From positions 1-64,000 of the forward strand of contig NZ_CP061321.1 in assembly GCF_018687195.1 (NCBI RefSeq): a DNA stretch of 64,000 nucleotides, written 5' to 3'. The position numbers and the translations under genes were made by a program. This DNA is from Polynucleobacter sp. MWH-UH2A. GTDB lineage: Bacteria > Pseudomonadota > Gammaproteobacteria > Burkholderiales > Burkholderiaceae. Below are positions 32,405 through 44,556 of this stretch, in pieces; within the stretch, counting starts at the first letter, position 1; each line of letters opens with the position of its first letter. Under the pieces are notes generated by a model that ran no database searches, was not told where the DNA came from, and saw nothing but the letters and a program-made list of their open reading frames with translations.

Positions 32405-32758
32405 ATGTTGCAAAAATATGCGCTAGTAAAAATAATTTTTATTTTTACAGCGCTTTTTTGTTTTATTACAAAAGCCTATTGCAATAACGAAGACCAACAA
32501 GCTTCTGTACTCGCAAAACAAAATGCTTGTTTAGGTTGTCACGCGGTTGATAAAAAAATTGTTGGTCCAAGCTTTCAATCTGTCGCACAAAAATACAAAC
32601 ACGATCAAAACGCAACCACCTTTTTAAAAAACAAAATTATTAAAGGCGGCGCAGGCTCATGGGGCGTTGTGCCGATGCCGGCAAACGCAAAATTAAGCGA
32701 TGCAGATTTATCTTTATTGGTGAGTTGGATTTTGCGTGGCGCACCAAACCTCAACTAA
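32405..32758 (+). CDS. Small periplasmic c-type cytochrome
   Basis: A 117-residue cytochrome with a signal peptide (hydrophobic residues 8-22, cleavage likely after AYC) and a single heme motif CLGCH (42-46). Met91 in VVPMPAN is the probable axial ligand. This fits the cytochrome c551/c552 class of soluble electron carriers. ATG at 32405 is preferred to upstream TTG at 32390. It may be cotranscribed with the BON lipoprotein 18 bases upstream, and it converges with the GNAT gene. Confidence 0.87.
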   Translation: MLQKYALVKIIFIFTALFCFITKAYCNNEDQQASVLAKQNACLGCHAVDKKIVGPSFQSVAQKYKHDQNATTFLKNKIIKGGAGSWGVVPMPANAKLSDADLSLLVSWILRGAPNLN

Positions 32759-32767
32759 CATGCTTCG

Positions 32768-33424
32768 TTAACGCGCGTGTTTTGGTTTTCCTAAAAACCA
32801 CCACCATGCTTGATTGGCAAGTTTCAAATTTTCTTTTAATGCGTAATCAAAATCAGCCCACTGTTCATTAGCAGCTTCTTCAACAATCGTGCCAGGATTC
32901 GCTGGTGGCAATGTGAGGTAAGCGTCGGCATCGCCATAGGCATACTCCACTTTCATGCCGGCTTTTTGCGCCAAATGCATCATGGCTTTATTGTTTGCAA
33001 GACAGTGAACATAAAGGGTTTGAATATTGCTATTGCGTGAGTGCACTGCAGAGCGGTTCAGTAGCGCAGTACCAAGCCCTTGCGCCCTACCCTCTGGCAA
33101 CACAGAAACTCCAAATTCAGCAGCACGGGGCTGCCCTTTGATCTCAGGAAGATAGGCTAGATGAGCCATACCAATGAGCTGCAGGTCGGCATTGAATACA
33201 CCAAAAACCGCATCTTGATTGAAATCTAGGTGTTCAACGTAATGATGAATAACTTCATCCGGGGTCTGGGTGCCAAAACGTAGGCGACGGTCTTCATCGC
33301 CTAGCTTAAGCAAGTGGTCGAGGATCGCTTCCTTATGACCCGCATGAAGTTCTCGCACAGGAACTACCCGCCCCGCCAAGAAAGGGCTGGAAGGTGAGTG
33401 ACTGTTCGCTAATTTATTGTGCAT
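32768..33424 (-). CDS. GNAT family N-acetyltransferase
   Basis: A 218-residue acetyl-CoA-dependent acetyltransferase. The acetyl-CoA motif A is seen as VLPEGRAQGLGTALLN, preceded by a beta strand with AAEFGVSV. The substrate is not identifiable. It is a single minus-strand gene facing the small cytochrome gene, with its start about 240 bases before the rRNA promoter that points the other way. Confidence 0.87.
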   Translation of the reverse strand: MHNKLANSHSPSSPFLAGRVVPVRELHAGHKEAILDHLLKLGDEDRRLRFGTQTPDEVIHHYVEHLDFNQDAVFGVFNADLQLIGMAHLAYLPEIKGQPRAAEFGVSVLPEGRAQGLGTALLNRSAVHSRNSNIQTLYVHCLANNKAMMHLAQKAGMKVEYAYGDADAYLTLPPANPGTIVEEAANEQWADFDYALKENLKLANQAWWWFLGKPKHAR

Positions 33425-33551
33425 AGCAACATATTAGCACCAATCAGAGAAAATTTCAGGGTTTTCCCTTGGTTTGTGGCTTATGCGCAAATAGCCTTTA
33501 AGGTGACCCCCACTTCTTCGCCGAGCTTCAAAAAGAGGGGCTAAACGCAGA

Positions 33552-33580
33552 AAATTTCAAAAAAGATTGAAATTTTTTTC
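33552..33580 (+). terminator. AT-rich hairpin with T-tract upstream of the rRNA promoter
   Basis: AAATTTCAA / TTGAAATTT (33552-33560 and 33567-33575) with loop AAAAGA is followed by four further T residues. It resembles an intrinsic terminator that would insulate the rRNA promoter from upstream transcription, though the stem is AT-only except for one C-G pair. The gap 33425-33898 otherwise holds A/T tracts, the promoter and the 16S leader, and no gene. Confidence 0.4.
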
Positions 33581-33665
33581 AAGTTTTATGTGACTGATTT
33601 TATTGAGGTTTTTTAGAAAGTCAGAAAAATCTTCGCTTTTTTTAGGAAAAAGAGTGCAAAAGGTG

Positions 33666-33694
33666 TTGACAACCCTATTCGGGTATGTCATAGT
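33666..33694 (+). promoter_or_regulatory. rRNA operon promoter
   Basis: A perfect -35 TTGACA (33666-33671) and a -10 CATAGT (33689-33694) are separated by 17 bases. The 45 bases upstream are rich in A and T tracts that could act as an UP element. The start would lie near 33701, about 200 bases before the mature 16S end. Confidence 0.75.
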
Positions 33695-33705
33695 CTCGCT
33701 TCTTC

Positions 33706-33746
33706 GCTGAATGTTTTTCAAAAAACGATTCAGCCCTCTTTAAAAA
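33706..33746 (+). promoter_or_regulatory. rRNA leader antitermination element (hairpin plus boxA)
   Basis: A hairpin GCTGAAT / ATTCAGC (33706-33712 and 33728-33734) directly abuts a boxA-like sequence CCCTCTTTAA (33734-33743). This is the boxB-boxA order of bacterial rRNA leaders, where NusB-S10 binds boxA to prevent premature Rho termination. Confidence 0.6.
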
Positions 33747-33749
33747 TTA

Positions 33750-33773
33750 GTCAACCGATAATTGTGGGTACTA
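33750..33773 (+). other. 16S processing stem, 5' arm
   Basis: The 24 bases here pair with 35455-35478 downstream of 16S almost perfectly (one mismatch and one G-U pair), enclosing the whole 16S gene. This is the classical RNase III cleavage stem of pre-16S rRNA. Confidence 0.85.
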
Positions 33774-33898
33774 AGTGAAAGCATCCAGTCCTTCGGGACA
33801 GATGTAAATAAATAGTACTCATAGACAGTAAAGAGATTTGGTTTTTACCAAGTCGATTTCTTGAATGAGTGCGACGATCCGCAAGGATCACAGGAATT

Positions 33899-35434
<1,536 letters not shown>

Positions 35435-35454
35435 GAGAAAAGATGCTGGAGCTA

Positions 35455-35478
35455 TAGTGCCCACACTTATCGGTTGAC
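35455..35478 (+). other. 16S processing stem, 3' arm
   Basis: Partner of 33750-33773; forms the RNase III stem that releases pre-16S rRNA. Confidence 0.85.
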
Positions 35479-35490
35479 AATAATAGCCAC

Positions 35491-35567
35491 GGGTCTGTAG
35501 CTCAGCTGGTTAGAGCACTGTGTTGATAACGCAGGGGTCGTAGGTTCAAGTCCTACCAGACCCACCA
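35491..35567 (+). tRNA. tRNA-Ile (anticodon GAT)
   Basis: A 77-base cloverleaf in the 16S-23S spacer: acceptor GGGTCTG / CAGACCC, anticodon stem CTGTG / CGCAG with loop TTGATAA, and encoded CCA end. tRNA-Ile followed by tRNA-Ala is the usual spacer pair. Confidence 0.98.
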
Positions 35568-35597
35568 ATCAGTAGTGATATGGTCTTAGTGGACGTT

Positions 35598-35673
35598 GGG
35601 GGATTAGCTCAGCTGGGAGAGCACCTGCTTTGCAAGCAGGGGGTCGTCGGTTCGATCCCGTCATCCTCCACCA
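35598..35673 (+). tRNA. tRNA-Ala (anticodon TGC)
   Basis: A 76-base cloverleaf: acceptor GGGGGAT / ATCCTCC (one G-U pair), anticodon stem CCTGC / GCAGG with loop TTTGCAA, and encoded CCA. It is the second tRNA of the 16S-23S spacer. Confidence 0.98.
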
Positions 35674-35718
35674 ACTCTTAAATGTCAAAACTAAGCAATT
35701 AGTCAATTGTTTAGTTTT

Positions 35719-35740
35719 GCCATTTATGGCTGTTCTTTAA
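35719..35740 (+). promoter_or_regulatory. Spacer antitermination element (hairpin plus boxA)
   Basis: The hairpin GCCAT-TT-ATGGC (35719-35730) directly abuts boxA TGTTCTTTAA (35731-35740), upstream of 23S. A longer hairpin (AAAACTAA / TTAGTTTT) precedes it. This mirrors the 16S leader element. The rest of the gap 35674-35940 is pre-23S leader with no gene. Confidence 0.7.
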
Positions 35741-35924
35741 AAATTTGAGTAAGCAAAGTGTCAAACGTATCTTTGAGAGTGCGTTTGACAATGTAATAAG
35801 GGTAAAGATTGAATCATCAATCAGTAATATCAAACGAGTTTTACAAAGTTCTTAACAAGTACTTACAGTTTGGATTACGGCAAACATGTCAGAAGTAGAA
35901 GTAAAATCTGTAACAGGTGCTAGC

Positions 35925-35940
35925 AATGGTGCTCGTTATA

Positions 35941-35948
<8 letters not shown>
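35925..35948 (+). other. 23S processing stem, 5' arm
   Basis: These 24 bases pair with 38807-38830, including a 14-bp perfect run GTTATAGGATCAAG that also forms helix 1 of mature 23S. Together they make the RNase III stem of pre-23S rRNA. Confidence 0.85.
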
Positions 35949-38806
<2,858 letters not shown>

Positions 38807-38815
<9 letters not shown>

Positions 38816-38830
38816 ATAACCAGCACTATT
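38807..38830 (+). other. 23S processing stem, 3' arm
   Basis: Partner of 35925-35948, one internal mismatch and one G-U pair. Confidence 0.85.
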
Positions 38831-38919
38831 GTGTTGGATGTTTGCCAGATTTAATCTGCATCCTTAATTACATGCTTACTCAAATAGAGTTGTTGATTTA
38901 TCAGCAACTCAACCCTCTA

Positions 38920-39036
38920 CGCCCGGTGACCATAGCGAATTGGAACCACTCCTTCCCATCCCGAACAGGACAGTGAAACGATTCTACGCCGATGATAGTG
39001 CGGATTACCCGTGTGAAAGTAGGTAACTGCCGGGCA
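38920..39036 (+). rRNA. rrf: 5S ribosomal RNA
   Basis: About 117 bases. The ends GCCCGG and CCGGGC pair as helix I, and the segment CCATCCCGAACAGGACAGTGAAAC is the conserved 5S core. It lies about 100 bases after 23S and is followed by a strong terminator. Confidence 0.96.
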
Positions 39037-39044
39037 CCAATGCG

Positions 39045-39076
39045 ACGCCCAGACCCTTTTAGGTCTGGGCGTTTTT
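39045..39076 (+). terminator. rRNA operon terminator
   Basis: A perfect 11-bp GC-rich stem ACGCCCAGACC / GGTCTGGGCGT (39045-39055 and 39062-39072) followed by TTTT. This is a strong intrinsic terminator that ends the rRNA operon. Confidence 0.95.
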
Positions 39077-39098
39077 ACTTGTGCAAAGCGTTGAGATA

Positions 39099-39127
39099 TT
39101 GACAGAAACTCCATTTGGAGTCAGAAT
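39099..39127 (+). promoter_or_regulatory. Promoter of the tRNA-tuf-secE operon
   Basis: TTGACA (39099-39104) and CAGAAT (39122-39127) are 17 bases apart, 12 bases before tRNA-Tyr. The spacer contains a palindrome ACTCCA-TT-TGGAGT (39108-39121) that could be an operator or simply shape the spacer DNA. Confidence 0.7.
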
Positions 39128-39138
39128 ATTGGGTTCGC

Positions 39139-39223
39139 GGAGGGGTGTCCGAGCGGCTAAAGGAGGCAGACTGTAAATCTGTTGGCTACGCCTACGTAGG
39201 TTCGAATCCTACCCCCTCCACCA
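39139..39223 (+). tRNA. tRNA-Tyr (anticodon GTA)
   Basis: An 85-base class II tRNA with long variable arm: acceptor GGAGGGG / CCCCTCC, anticodon stem GCAGA / TCTGT with loop CTGTAAA, and encoded CCA. It is first of a tRNA-Tyr-Gly-Thr-tuf cluster that parallels E. coli tyrU-glyT-thrT-tufB. Confidence 0.97.
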
Positions 39224-39228
39224 GATGT

Positions 39229-39302
39229 GCGGGATTAGTTTAATGGTAAAACAGCAGATTTCCAATCTTCGGTCAAGAGTTCGATTCTCTTATCCCGCTC
39301 CA
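39229..39302 (+). tRNA. tRNA-Gly (anticodon TCC)
   Basis: A 74-base cloverleaf: acceptor GCGGGAT / ATCCCGC, anticodon loop TTTCCAA, T-arm AAGAG / CTCTT and encoded CCA. The anticodon stem GCAGA / TCTTC contains one C-U mismatch at positions 28-42, a small oddity. Confidence 0.95.
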
Positions 39303-39323
39303 GCATTAGTAGCAAAAAGAAAG

Positions 39324-39398
<75 letters not shown>

Positions 39399-39452
39399 GG
39401 CTTAGTTTTAATTAATTGTGTATTTCGTGTTTTGGTTTTGAAGAGTTAACTA

Positions 39453-40660
39453 AAGGCAGACAAAAATGGCAAAAGAAAAGTTCGAGCGGACAAAACCGCA
39501 CGTAAACGTAGGCACTATCGGTCACGTTGACCACGGTAAAACTACCTTGACAGCAGCAATCGCAACCGTGCTCTCAAAGGCATTCGGTGGCGAAGCTAAA
39601 GCATACGATCAGATCGATGCGGCTCCAGAAGAAAAAGCACGTGGTATTACGATTAACACAGCACACGTTGAGTACGAAACTGCTGGTCGTCACTATGCAC
39701 ACGTTGACTGCCCAGGACACGCTGACTATGTAAAAAACATGATTACTGGTGCTGCGCAGATGGACGGCGCAATCTTGGTTTGCTCTGCAGCTGACGGCCC
39801 AATGCCACAAACTCGTGAGCACATCCTCTTGGCACGTCAGGTTGGCGTTCCTTACATCGTTGTGTTCCTTAACAAGTGCGACATGGTTGACGATGCTGAA
39901 TTGTTAGAGCTCGTTGAAATGGAAGTACGTGAACTCCTGTCTAAGTATGACTTCCCAGGTGATGACACTCCAATCATCCGTGGTTCTGCAAAATTAGCAT
40001 TAGAAGGCGACGAAGGCCCATTGGGTAAAGAAGCCATCATGAAATTGGCTGAAGCATTAGACACTTACATCCCAACTCCAGAGCGTGCTGTTGACGGTGC
40101 GTTCTTGATGCCAGTAGAAGACGTGTTCTCAATCTCCGGTCGCGGTACTGTAGTAACAGGTCGTATTGAGCGCGGTATCGTTAAGGTTGGTGAAGAGATT
40201 GAAATCGTTGGTATCAAGCCAACTCTCAAAACCACTTGTACTGGTGTTGAAATGTTCCGCAAATTGCTCGACCAAGGTCAAGCAGGCGATAACGTCGGTA
40301 TCTTGTTACGCGGTACAAAACGTGAAGAAGTTGAGCGTGGCCAAGTATTGGCAAAACCTGGTTCTATCACTCCACACACTCACTTTACCGCTGAGGTTTA
40401 CATCTTGGGTAAAGATGAAGGTGGTCGTCATACTCCATTCTTTAACAACTATCGTCCACAGTTCTACTTCCGTACAACGGACGTAACGGGTTCAATCGAG
40501 TTGCCAAAAGACAAAGAGATGGTGATGCCTGGTGATAACGTCACGATTACCGTCAAACTCATCGCGCCAATCGCGATGGAAGAAGGTTTGCGTTTTGCGA
40601 TCCGTGAAGGTGGCCGTACTGTTGGCGCCGGCGTGGTTGCAAAGATTTTGGCTTAAGAAG
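39453..40660 (+). repeat. Long direct repeat, copy 1 (tuf gene)
   Basis: The 1208 bases from 13 bases before the tuf ATG to 4 bases past its stop appear identical to 56290-57497; shadow reading frames in both copies are also the same, which supports identity at DNA level. The flanks differ at once on both sides. Confidence 0.88.
39466..40656 (+). CDS. tuf: Translation elongation factor Tu, copy 1
   Basis: GTPase that delivers aminoacyl-tRNA to the ribosomal A site. The 396 residues carry the G1 motif GHVDHGKT (19-26), DCPGHADY (G3), NKCDM (G4) and the following domains II and III. The protein is identical to the copy at 56303. It is embedded between tRNA-Thr and tRNA-Trp, so its message must be processed from a mixed tRNA-mRNA transcript. 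Confidence 0.98.
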   Translation: MAKEKFERTKPHVNVGTIGHVDHGKTTLTAAIATVLSKAFGGEAKAYDQIDAAPEEKARGITINTAHVEYETAGRHYAHVDCPGHADYVKNMITGAAQMDGAILVCSAADGPMPQTREHILLARQVGVPYIVVFLNKCDMVDDAELLELVEMEVRELLSKYDFPGDDTPIIRGSAKLALEGDEGPLGKEAIMKLAEALDTYIPTPERAVDGAFLMPVEDVFSISGRGTVVTGRIERGIVKVGEEIEIVGIKPTLKTTCTGVEMFRKLLDQGQAGDNVGILLRGTKREEVERGQVLAKPGSITPHTHFTAEVYILGKDEGGRHTPFFNNYRPQFYFRTTDVTGSIELPKDKEMVMPGDNVTITVKLIAPIAMEEGLRFAIREGGRTVGAGVVAKILA

Positions 40661-40673
40661 CATTTAGAAATAA

Positions 40674-40749
40674 AGGGGTGTAGCTCAATTGGCAGAGCGT
40701 TGGTCTCCAAAACCAAAGGTTGGGGGTTCGATGCCCTCCGCCCCTGCCA
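40674..40749 (+). tRNA. tRNA-Trp (anticodon CCA)
   Basis: A 76-base cloverleaf: acceptor AGGGGTG / CGCCCCT, anticodon stem TTGGT / ACCAA with loop CTCCAAA, encoded CCA. It lies between tuf and secE, the same place as in many proteobacteria. Confidence 0.98.
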
Positions 40750-40769
40750 CGATTTGAACTGAAAGCAAT

Positions 40770-41147
40770 ATGTCTCAACAAACTGCAAGTCATTCTGAAG
40801 AAAAAAGCAGCTGGGTCTCAGGCCTTGCTGCTTTAATCGTCGTTGCCGCGTTAGTGCTTTACTACACGCTCATCGACCAATCTTTATTGGTGCGCTTAGC
40901 GGTATTGTTTGGCGGCATTGCTGCGTCAGTCATGATTGTGGCGATTTCTCCTGATGGGCGTCGTTTTATCGCCTATGCAAAAGATTCTTGGTATGAAGTA
41001 AAAAAGGTTGTTTGGCCGACTCGTAAAGAGACGACTCAAATGACTCTAGTCGTATTTGGCTTTGTTCTGATCATGTCCTTGTTTTTGTGGATTGCAGACA
41101 AATTAATTGAATGGCTAGTTTTTTCAGTCCTTTTGGGCTGGAAGTGA
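40770..41147 (+). CDS. secE: Preprotein translocase subunit SecE
   Basis: Essential membrane subunit of the SecYEG channel. The 125 residues have three hydrophobic segments like the E. coli form, with the conserved amphipathic stretch FIAYAKDSWYEVKKVVWPTRKET before the last one. It starts 20 bases after tRNA-Trp and is followed 9 bases later by nusG. Confidence 0.96.
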   Translation: MSQQTASHSEEKSSWVSGLAALIVVAALVLYYTLIDQSLLVRLAVLFGGIAASVMIVAISPDGRRFIAYAKDSWYEVKKVVWPTRKETTQMTLVVFGFVLIMSLFLWIADKLIEWLVFSVLLGWK

Positions 41148-41156
41148 GTAAGCAAA

Positions 41157-41729
41157 ATGACTGATTCAGAAGTGGTCGTAAATTCTCAAGCTGCTGGTAA
41201 TAAGCGCTGGTATGTAATTCATGCCTATTCCGGCATGGAGAAGAGTGTTAAAAAAGGCCTCGAGGAGCGTATCGCTCGTTCAGGTATGCCAGAGAAATTT
41301 GGCCGTATTTTGGTTCCCTCTGAAGAGGTAGTTGAAGTGAAGTCTGGCTCCAAGTCTGTAACTGAGCGCCGCTTCTTCCCAGGCTACGTCTTAATTGAGA
41401 TGGAAATGACCGACGAAAGCTGGCATTTGGTGAAAAACACGCCAAAAGTGACTGGTTTCGTGGGCGGCGTACGTAATCGCCCAAGTCCGATTTCAAACGC
41501 AGAAGTCACCAAAATCATGGATCAGATGCAGGCTGGAGTAGATAAACCGAAGCCTAAGACCCTATTTGAGGTAGGTGAGATGGTCCGCGTCAAGGAAGGT
41601 CCGTTTACAGACTTTAACGGCAACGTTGAAGAAGTGAACTATGAGAAGTCAAGATTGCGCGTTTCTGTTACAATTTTTGGCCGCGGCACCCCAGTTGAGC
41701 TGGAGTTTGGCCAAGTAGAAAAGATGTAA
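41157..41729 (+). CDS. nusG: Transcription termination/antitermination factor NusG
   Basis: Elongation factor that binds RNA polymerase and links it to Rho or to ribosomal protein S10. The 190 residues contain the NGN domain ([32 protein letters not shown]) and a C-terminal KOW domain ([18 protein letters not shown]). secE-nusG order is universal in bacteria. Confidence 0.97.
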   Translation: MTDSEVVVNSQAAGNKRWYVIHAYSGMEKSVKKGLEERIARSGMPEKFGRILVPSEEVVEVKSGSKSVTERRFFPGYVLIEMEMTDESWHLVKNTPKVTGFVGGVRNRPSPISNAEVTKIMDQMQAGVDKPKPKTLFEVGEMVRVKEGPFTDFNGNVEEVNYEKSRLRVSVTIFGRGTPVELEFGQVEKM

Positions 41730-41912
41730 AAACAAGGACTTAGTCCTGTTTTGCGGTGCAGCAAAAGTAGTAAAAGTCGTTTTTTGTTTTTAAGTGGTTA
41801 TTTAGATTTTGTAATTAACCGAGGAGCCGAGCTAGAAAGCCAAAAACTAGCGAAGCGTTAACTCAACAGCGGTCTTTCCTAATGAGGTTAGGCGCGCTTT
41901 AAGGAGCAACAC

Positions 41913-42344
41913 ATGGCAAAGAAGATTGTTGGCTTTATTAAGCTGCAGATTCCTGCAGGTAAAGCAAATCCATCACCACCCGTAGGTCCAGCATTGGGTC
42001 AACGCGGCCTCAACATTATGGAATTCTGTAAGGCGTTTAATGCTCAAACTCAGAGCATGGAGCCTGGCTTGCCAATTCCAGTTGTGATTACAGCGTTCGC
42101 TGATAAGAGCTTCACATTCATCATGAAGACTCCTCCAGCAACCATCATGATTAAGAAGGCTGCAAAGATCGAAAAAGGATCACCACGTCCTCATACCGAT
42201 AAGGTAGGAAAAATTACTCGTGCTCAAGCGGAAGAAATCGCTAAAGCAAAAATGCCAGATTTGACAGCGGCCGATATGGATGCAGCTGTTAGAACTATCG
42301 CTGGTAGCGCCCGTTCCATGGGCATCACTGTGGAAGGCATCTAA
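41913..42344 (+). CDS. rplK: 50S ribosomal protein L11
   Basis: Component of the GTPase-associated centre that binds 23S rRNA with L10. The 143 residues have the normal start [29 protein letters not shown] 183-base gap separates it from nusG; it contains a weak hairpin (AGGAC / GTCCT near 41735) and the probable leader of the L11-L1 unit. An AAGGAG ribosome binding site precedes the ATG. Confidence 0.98.
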   Translation: MAKKIVGFIKLQIPAGKANPSPPVGPALGQRGLNIMEFCKAFNAQTQSMEPGLPIPVVITAFADKSFTFIMKTPPATIMIKKAAKIEKGSPRPHTDKVGKITRAQAEEIAKAKMPDLTAADMDAAVRTIAGSARSMGITVEGI

Positions 42345-42346
42345 TC

Positions 42347-43048
42347 ATGACTAAGTTATCTAAACGCGTTAAAGCAATTCAATCTAAAGTTGATCGCAAC
42401 AAGTTCTATCCATTAGAAGATGCATTGAACCTCGTTAAAGAGTGTGCAACTGCAAAGTTTGATGAGTCTATCGACGTTGCTGTTCAGTTGGGCATTGATG
42501 CCAAGAAATCTGACCAAGTTGTGCGTGGCGCAGTAGTGCTCCCAGCTGGTACAGGCAAGCATGTTCGTGTTGCTGTTTTTGCACAAGGTGAGAAGGCTGA
42601 GCAAGCCAAAGCTGCTGGAGCAGAAATTGTTGGCATGGAAGATCTTGCCGATCAAATTAAAGCCGGCAAAATTGATTTTGATGTGTTGATCGCATCTCCA
42701 GACACAATGAAAATTGTTGGTACTTTAGGTCAAGTATTGGGCCCACGTGGTTTGATGCCAAATCCGAAAGTTGGAACTGTTACCCCTGATGTTGCTACTG
42801 CAGTTAAGAATGCAAAAGCGGGTCAAGTTCAGTTCCGTGTGGACAAAGCCGGTATCGTGCATGCAAGCATTGGCCGTCGTTCATTCGAGCCAGCTGCATT
42901 GAAATCCAATTTGCTCGCATTGCTTGAGGCTTTGAATAAAGCAAAACCTCCTGCATCTAAGGGAATTTATTTAAAGAAGGTTGCCGTAAGCAGCACCATG
43001 GGTGCAGGCGTACGTGTAGACCAAGCATCGTTACAGGCAGCAGCTTAA
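42347..43048 (+). CDS. rplA: 50S ribosomal protein L1
   Basis: Stalk protein that binds 23S rRNA and in other bacteria represses translation of its own L11-L1 message. The 233 residues include the L1 signature around [22 protein letters not shown]. It starts two bases after rplK. A 9-bp hairpin encloses its stop codon. Confidence 0.98.
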   Translation: MTKLSKRVKAIQSKVDRNKFYPLEDALNLVKECATAKFDESIDVAVQLGIDAKKSDQVVRGAVVLPAGTGKHVRVAVFAQGEKAEQAKAAGAEIVGMEDLADQIKAGKIDFDVLIASPDTMKIVGTLGQVLGPRGLMPNPKVGTVTPDVATAVKNAKAGQVQFRVDKAGIVHASIGRRSFEPAALKSNLLALLEALNKAKPPASKGIYLKKVAVSSTMGAGVRVDQASLQAAA

Positions 43049-43060
43049 TTAGCCTGTAAC
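43030..43060 (+). promoter_or_regulatory. Hairpin enclosing the rplA stop codon
   Basis: GTTACAGGC / GCCTGTAAC (43030-43038 and 43052-43060) form a perfect 9-bp stem with the rplA TAA in the loop. It is followed by A residues, not T, so it is more likely a message-stabilising or processing element than a terminator. Confidence 0.55.
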
Positions 43061-43076
43061 AAAAAAGAACTTTGGG

Positions 43077-43285
43077 TCGACTCCCGCTTTTTGAGTGAGA
43101 GTCGAACATCAAAGACCGTTGGTGAATTAGTTGCTAGTAAAGAGTTAATTCTTAATTGTTACGAAAGTAACGACCAGCGCAGATGGCGACCCTGAAAAGA
43201 TTTTCACAAGAACCTTTGTGAACAAATAATCAGACGCTGGTGTGTAACCCCAACTGGAAACAGTTGGTTTTTATGGAGTTAAACC
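43077..43285 (+). promoter_or_regulatory. L10 leader RNA ending in an intrinsic-terminator hairpin
   Basis: The gap before rplJ folds into several helices: TCGACTC / GAGTCGA (43077-43083 with 43099-43105); a long-range stem ACCAGCG / CGCTGGT (43173-43179 with 43235-43241) enclosing TTCACAA / TTGTGAA (43203-43209 with 43216-43222); and the hairpin CCAACTG-GAAA-CAGTTGG (43250-43267) followed by TTTTTA. The first parts resemble the known L10 leader, to which L10 and L7/L12 bind to repress their own synthesis. The last hairpin has the form of a terminator placed just before the rplJ ribosome binding site GGAG (43275-43278). Confidence 0.7.
43250..43272 (+). terminator. Attenuator hairpin upstream of rplJ
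   Basis: A perfect 7-bp stem with GAAA tetraloop followed by five T residues. Because essential rplJL-rpoBC lie downstream, it must be a conditional or leaky terminator. Confidence 0.65.
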
Positions 43286-43915
43286 GTGCCTTTGAATGTA
43301 CAAGACAAAAAAGCGATTGTTGCTGATGTCGGCGCTCAATTGGCTGGAGCCCAAACTGTCGTTCTCGCTGAATACCGTGGTATTCCAGTTGAGCAATTGA
43401 CAAAGCTACGTGCTAGCGCACGTGACCAAGGTGTATATCTTCGCGTCTTGAAGAACACATTGGCGCGCCGTGCTGCACAAGGCACACAGTTTGAGCCTCT
43501 TGCTGATTCGATGGTTGGCCCCTTGATTTACGGCATTTCTGCTGATCCGATTGCTTCGGCAAAAGTATTGCAGAGCTTTGCTAAGACTCAAGATTTGCTA
43601 GTCATTAAAGCTGGCCTATACAACGGTAAGTTGTTGGATGTTGCAGGTGTTAAAGCCCTCGCGACAATTCCAAGCCGTGAAGAGTTGTTATCAACGTTGT
43701 TGGGTGTGATGTTGGCCCCAGTTTCTGCGATGGCTCGTGTATTGGGCGCAGTGGCAACGCAAAAAGCAGCTGGAGCACCCGCTCCGGTAGCCGAAGCGGC
43801 AGCCCCTGCAGAAGCAGCGGCCCCAGTAGCAGAAGCTGCGCCAGCCGCAGAGCCTGCAGCTGAACCAGCAGCCCCAGAAGCTACAGCAGCAAACGAAACC
43901 CCTGCCGCTGAATAA
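43286..43915 (+). CDS. rplJ: 50S ribosomal protein L10 with long Ala-Pro-Glu tail
   Basis: Base of the ribosomal stalk; binds 23S rRNA and carries L7/L12 dimers. The first 160 or so residues are a normal L10 ([19 protein letters not shown] near the N-terminus). The protein continues to 209 residues, against about 165 in E. coli, with a low-complexity tail of Ala, Pro and Glu after [10 protein letters not shown]. The start codon is GTG with GGAG 7 bases upstream. Confidence 0.97.
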   Translation: MPLNVQDKKAIVADVGAQLAGAQTVVLAEYRGIPVEQLTKLRASARDQGVYLRVLKNTLARRAAQGTQFEPLADSMVGPLIYGISADPIASAKVLQSFAKTQDLLVIKAGLYNGKLLDVAGVKALATIPSREELLSTLLGVMLAPVSAMARVLGAVATQKAAGAPAPVAEAAAPAEAAAPVAEAAPAAEPAAEPAAPEATAANETPAAE

Positions 43916-43951
43916 GCGACAAATTAACTATTTAAGTATTAGGAGCTAAAA

Positions 43952-44329
43952 ATGGCGATTACTAAAGAAGAAATCATTGAAGCAGTAGGTAGCATGTCCG
44001 TTATGGATTTGAACGACTTGGTTAAAGCGTTCGAAGAGAAATTTGGTGTATCAGCTGCAGCGATGGCTGTTGCTGGTCCTGCAGGTGCTGGCGGTGGTGA
44101 TGCTGGTGGCGCAGAGCAAACTGAATTCACAGTAAACCTCGTTGAAGCTGGTGCAAACAAAGTTTCAGTAATTAAAGCAGTTCGCGAAATTACTGGACTT
44201 GGTTTGAAAGAAGCTAAAGATTTGGTTGACGGTGCACCGAAGCCAATCAAAGAAGGCGTTGATAAGAAGACTGCTGAAGAAGCCAAGAAGAAGCTTGAAG
44301 AAGCTGGCGCTAAGGCAGAACTCAAGTAA
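43952..44329 (+). CDS. rplL: 50S ribosomal protein L7/L12
   Basis: Flexible stalk protein present in several copies that recruits translation GTPases. The 125 residues have the N-terminal dimer domain, an Ala/Gly-rich hinge ([17 protein letters not shown]) and the C-terminal domain ([31 protein letters not shown]). An AGGAG ribosome binding site lies at about 43941. Confidence 0.98.
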   Translation: MAITKEEIIEAVGSMSVMDLNDLVKAFEEKFGVSAAAMAVAGPAGAGGGDAGGAEQTEFTVNLVEAGANKVSVIKAVREITGLGLKEAKDLVDGAPKPIKEGVDKKTAEEAKKKLEEAGAKAELK

Positions 44330-44374
44330 TACAAACTCAGCTGGCGCCTCTCACAAAGGGGCGTTAGCCATGTT

Positions 44375-44428
44375 GGGTTTGACCTTTAGAGGTCAAACCC
44401 GATTTCATTTCTGATTGAAATCGGGTTT
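44375..44428 (+). promoter_or_regulatory. Two mutually exclusive hairpins between rplL and rpoB
   Basis: Hairpin A pairs GGGTTTGACC with GGTCAAACCC (44375-44384 and 44391-44400). Hairpin B pairs AAACCCGATTTCA with TGAAATCGGGTTT (44395-44407 and 44416-44428). Both stems are perfect and share bases 44395-44400, so only one can form at a time. A third imperfect hairpin (CGGACACTA with TAGTGTTGTCCG, about 44463-44491) follows. The region corresponds to the E. coli rplL-rpoB attenuator and RNase III site. Confidence 0.7.
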
Positions 44429-44556
44429 GCCTTCTGATACGACTGCAGAATGCAAGTTTGGTCGGACACTAGATCTAAGTGATGTAGTGTTGTCCGCCAG
44501 TGATTGGTAGTGGCCAATCGCCAAATCTTTGTACAGTCGCTGAATTCGGAGATGAA

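Noticed and set aside
39574..40788. Minus-strand and alternate-frame open frames inside tuf and other ribosomal genes
   Set aside because: They are shadows of strongly biased coding sequence; they repeat identically in both tuf copies.
41728..41752. Hairpin AGGAC / GTCCT with flanking AAAAC / GTTTT after nusG as a terminator
   Set aside because: The GC stem is only five base pairs with a bulge, so it is too weak to list as a terminator on its own.
43770..43915. Frameshift or read-through as the reason for the long L10 tail
   Set aside because: The frame is continuous, the composition is regular, and rplL begins 36 bases after the stop with its own ribosome binding site, so it is a genuine extension.
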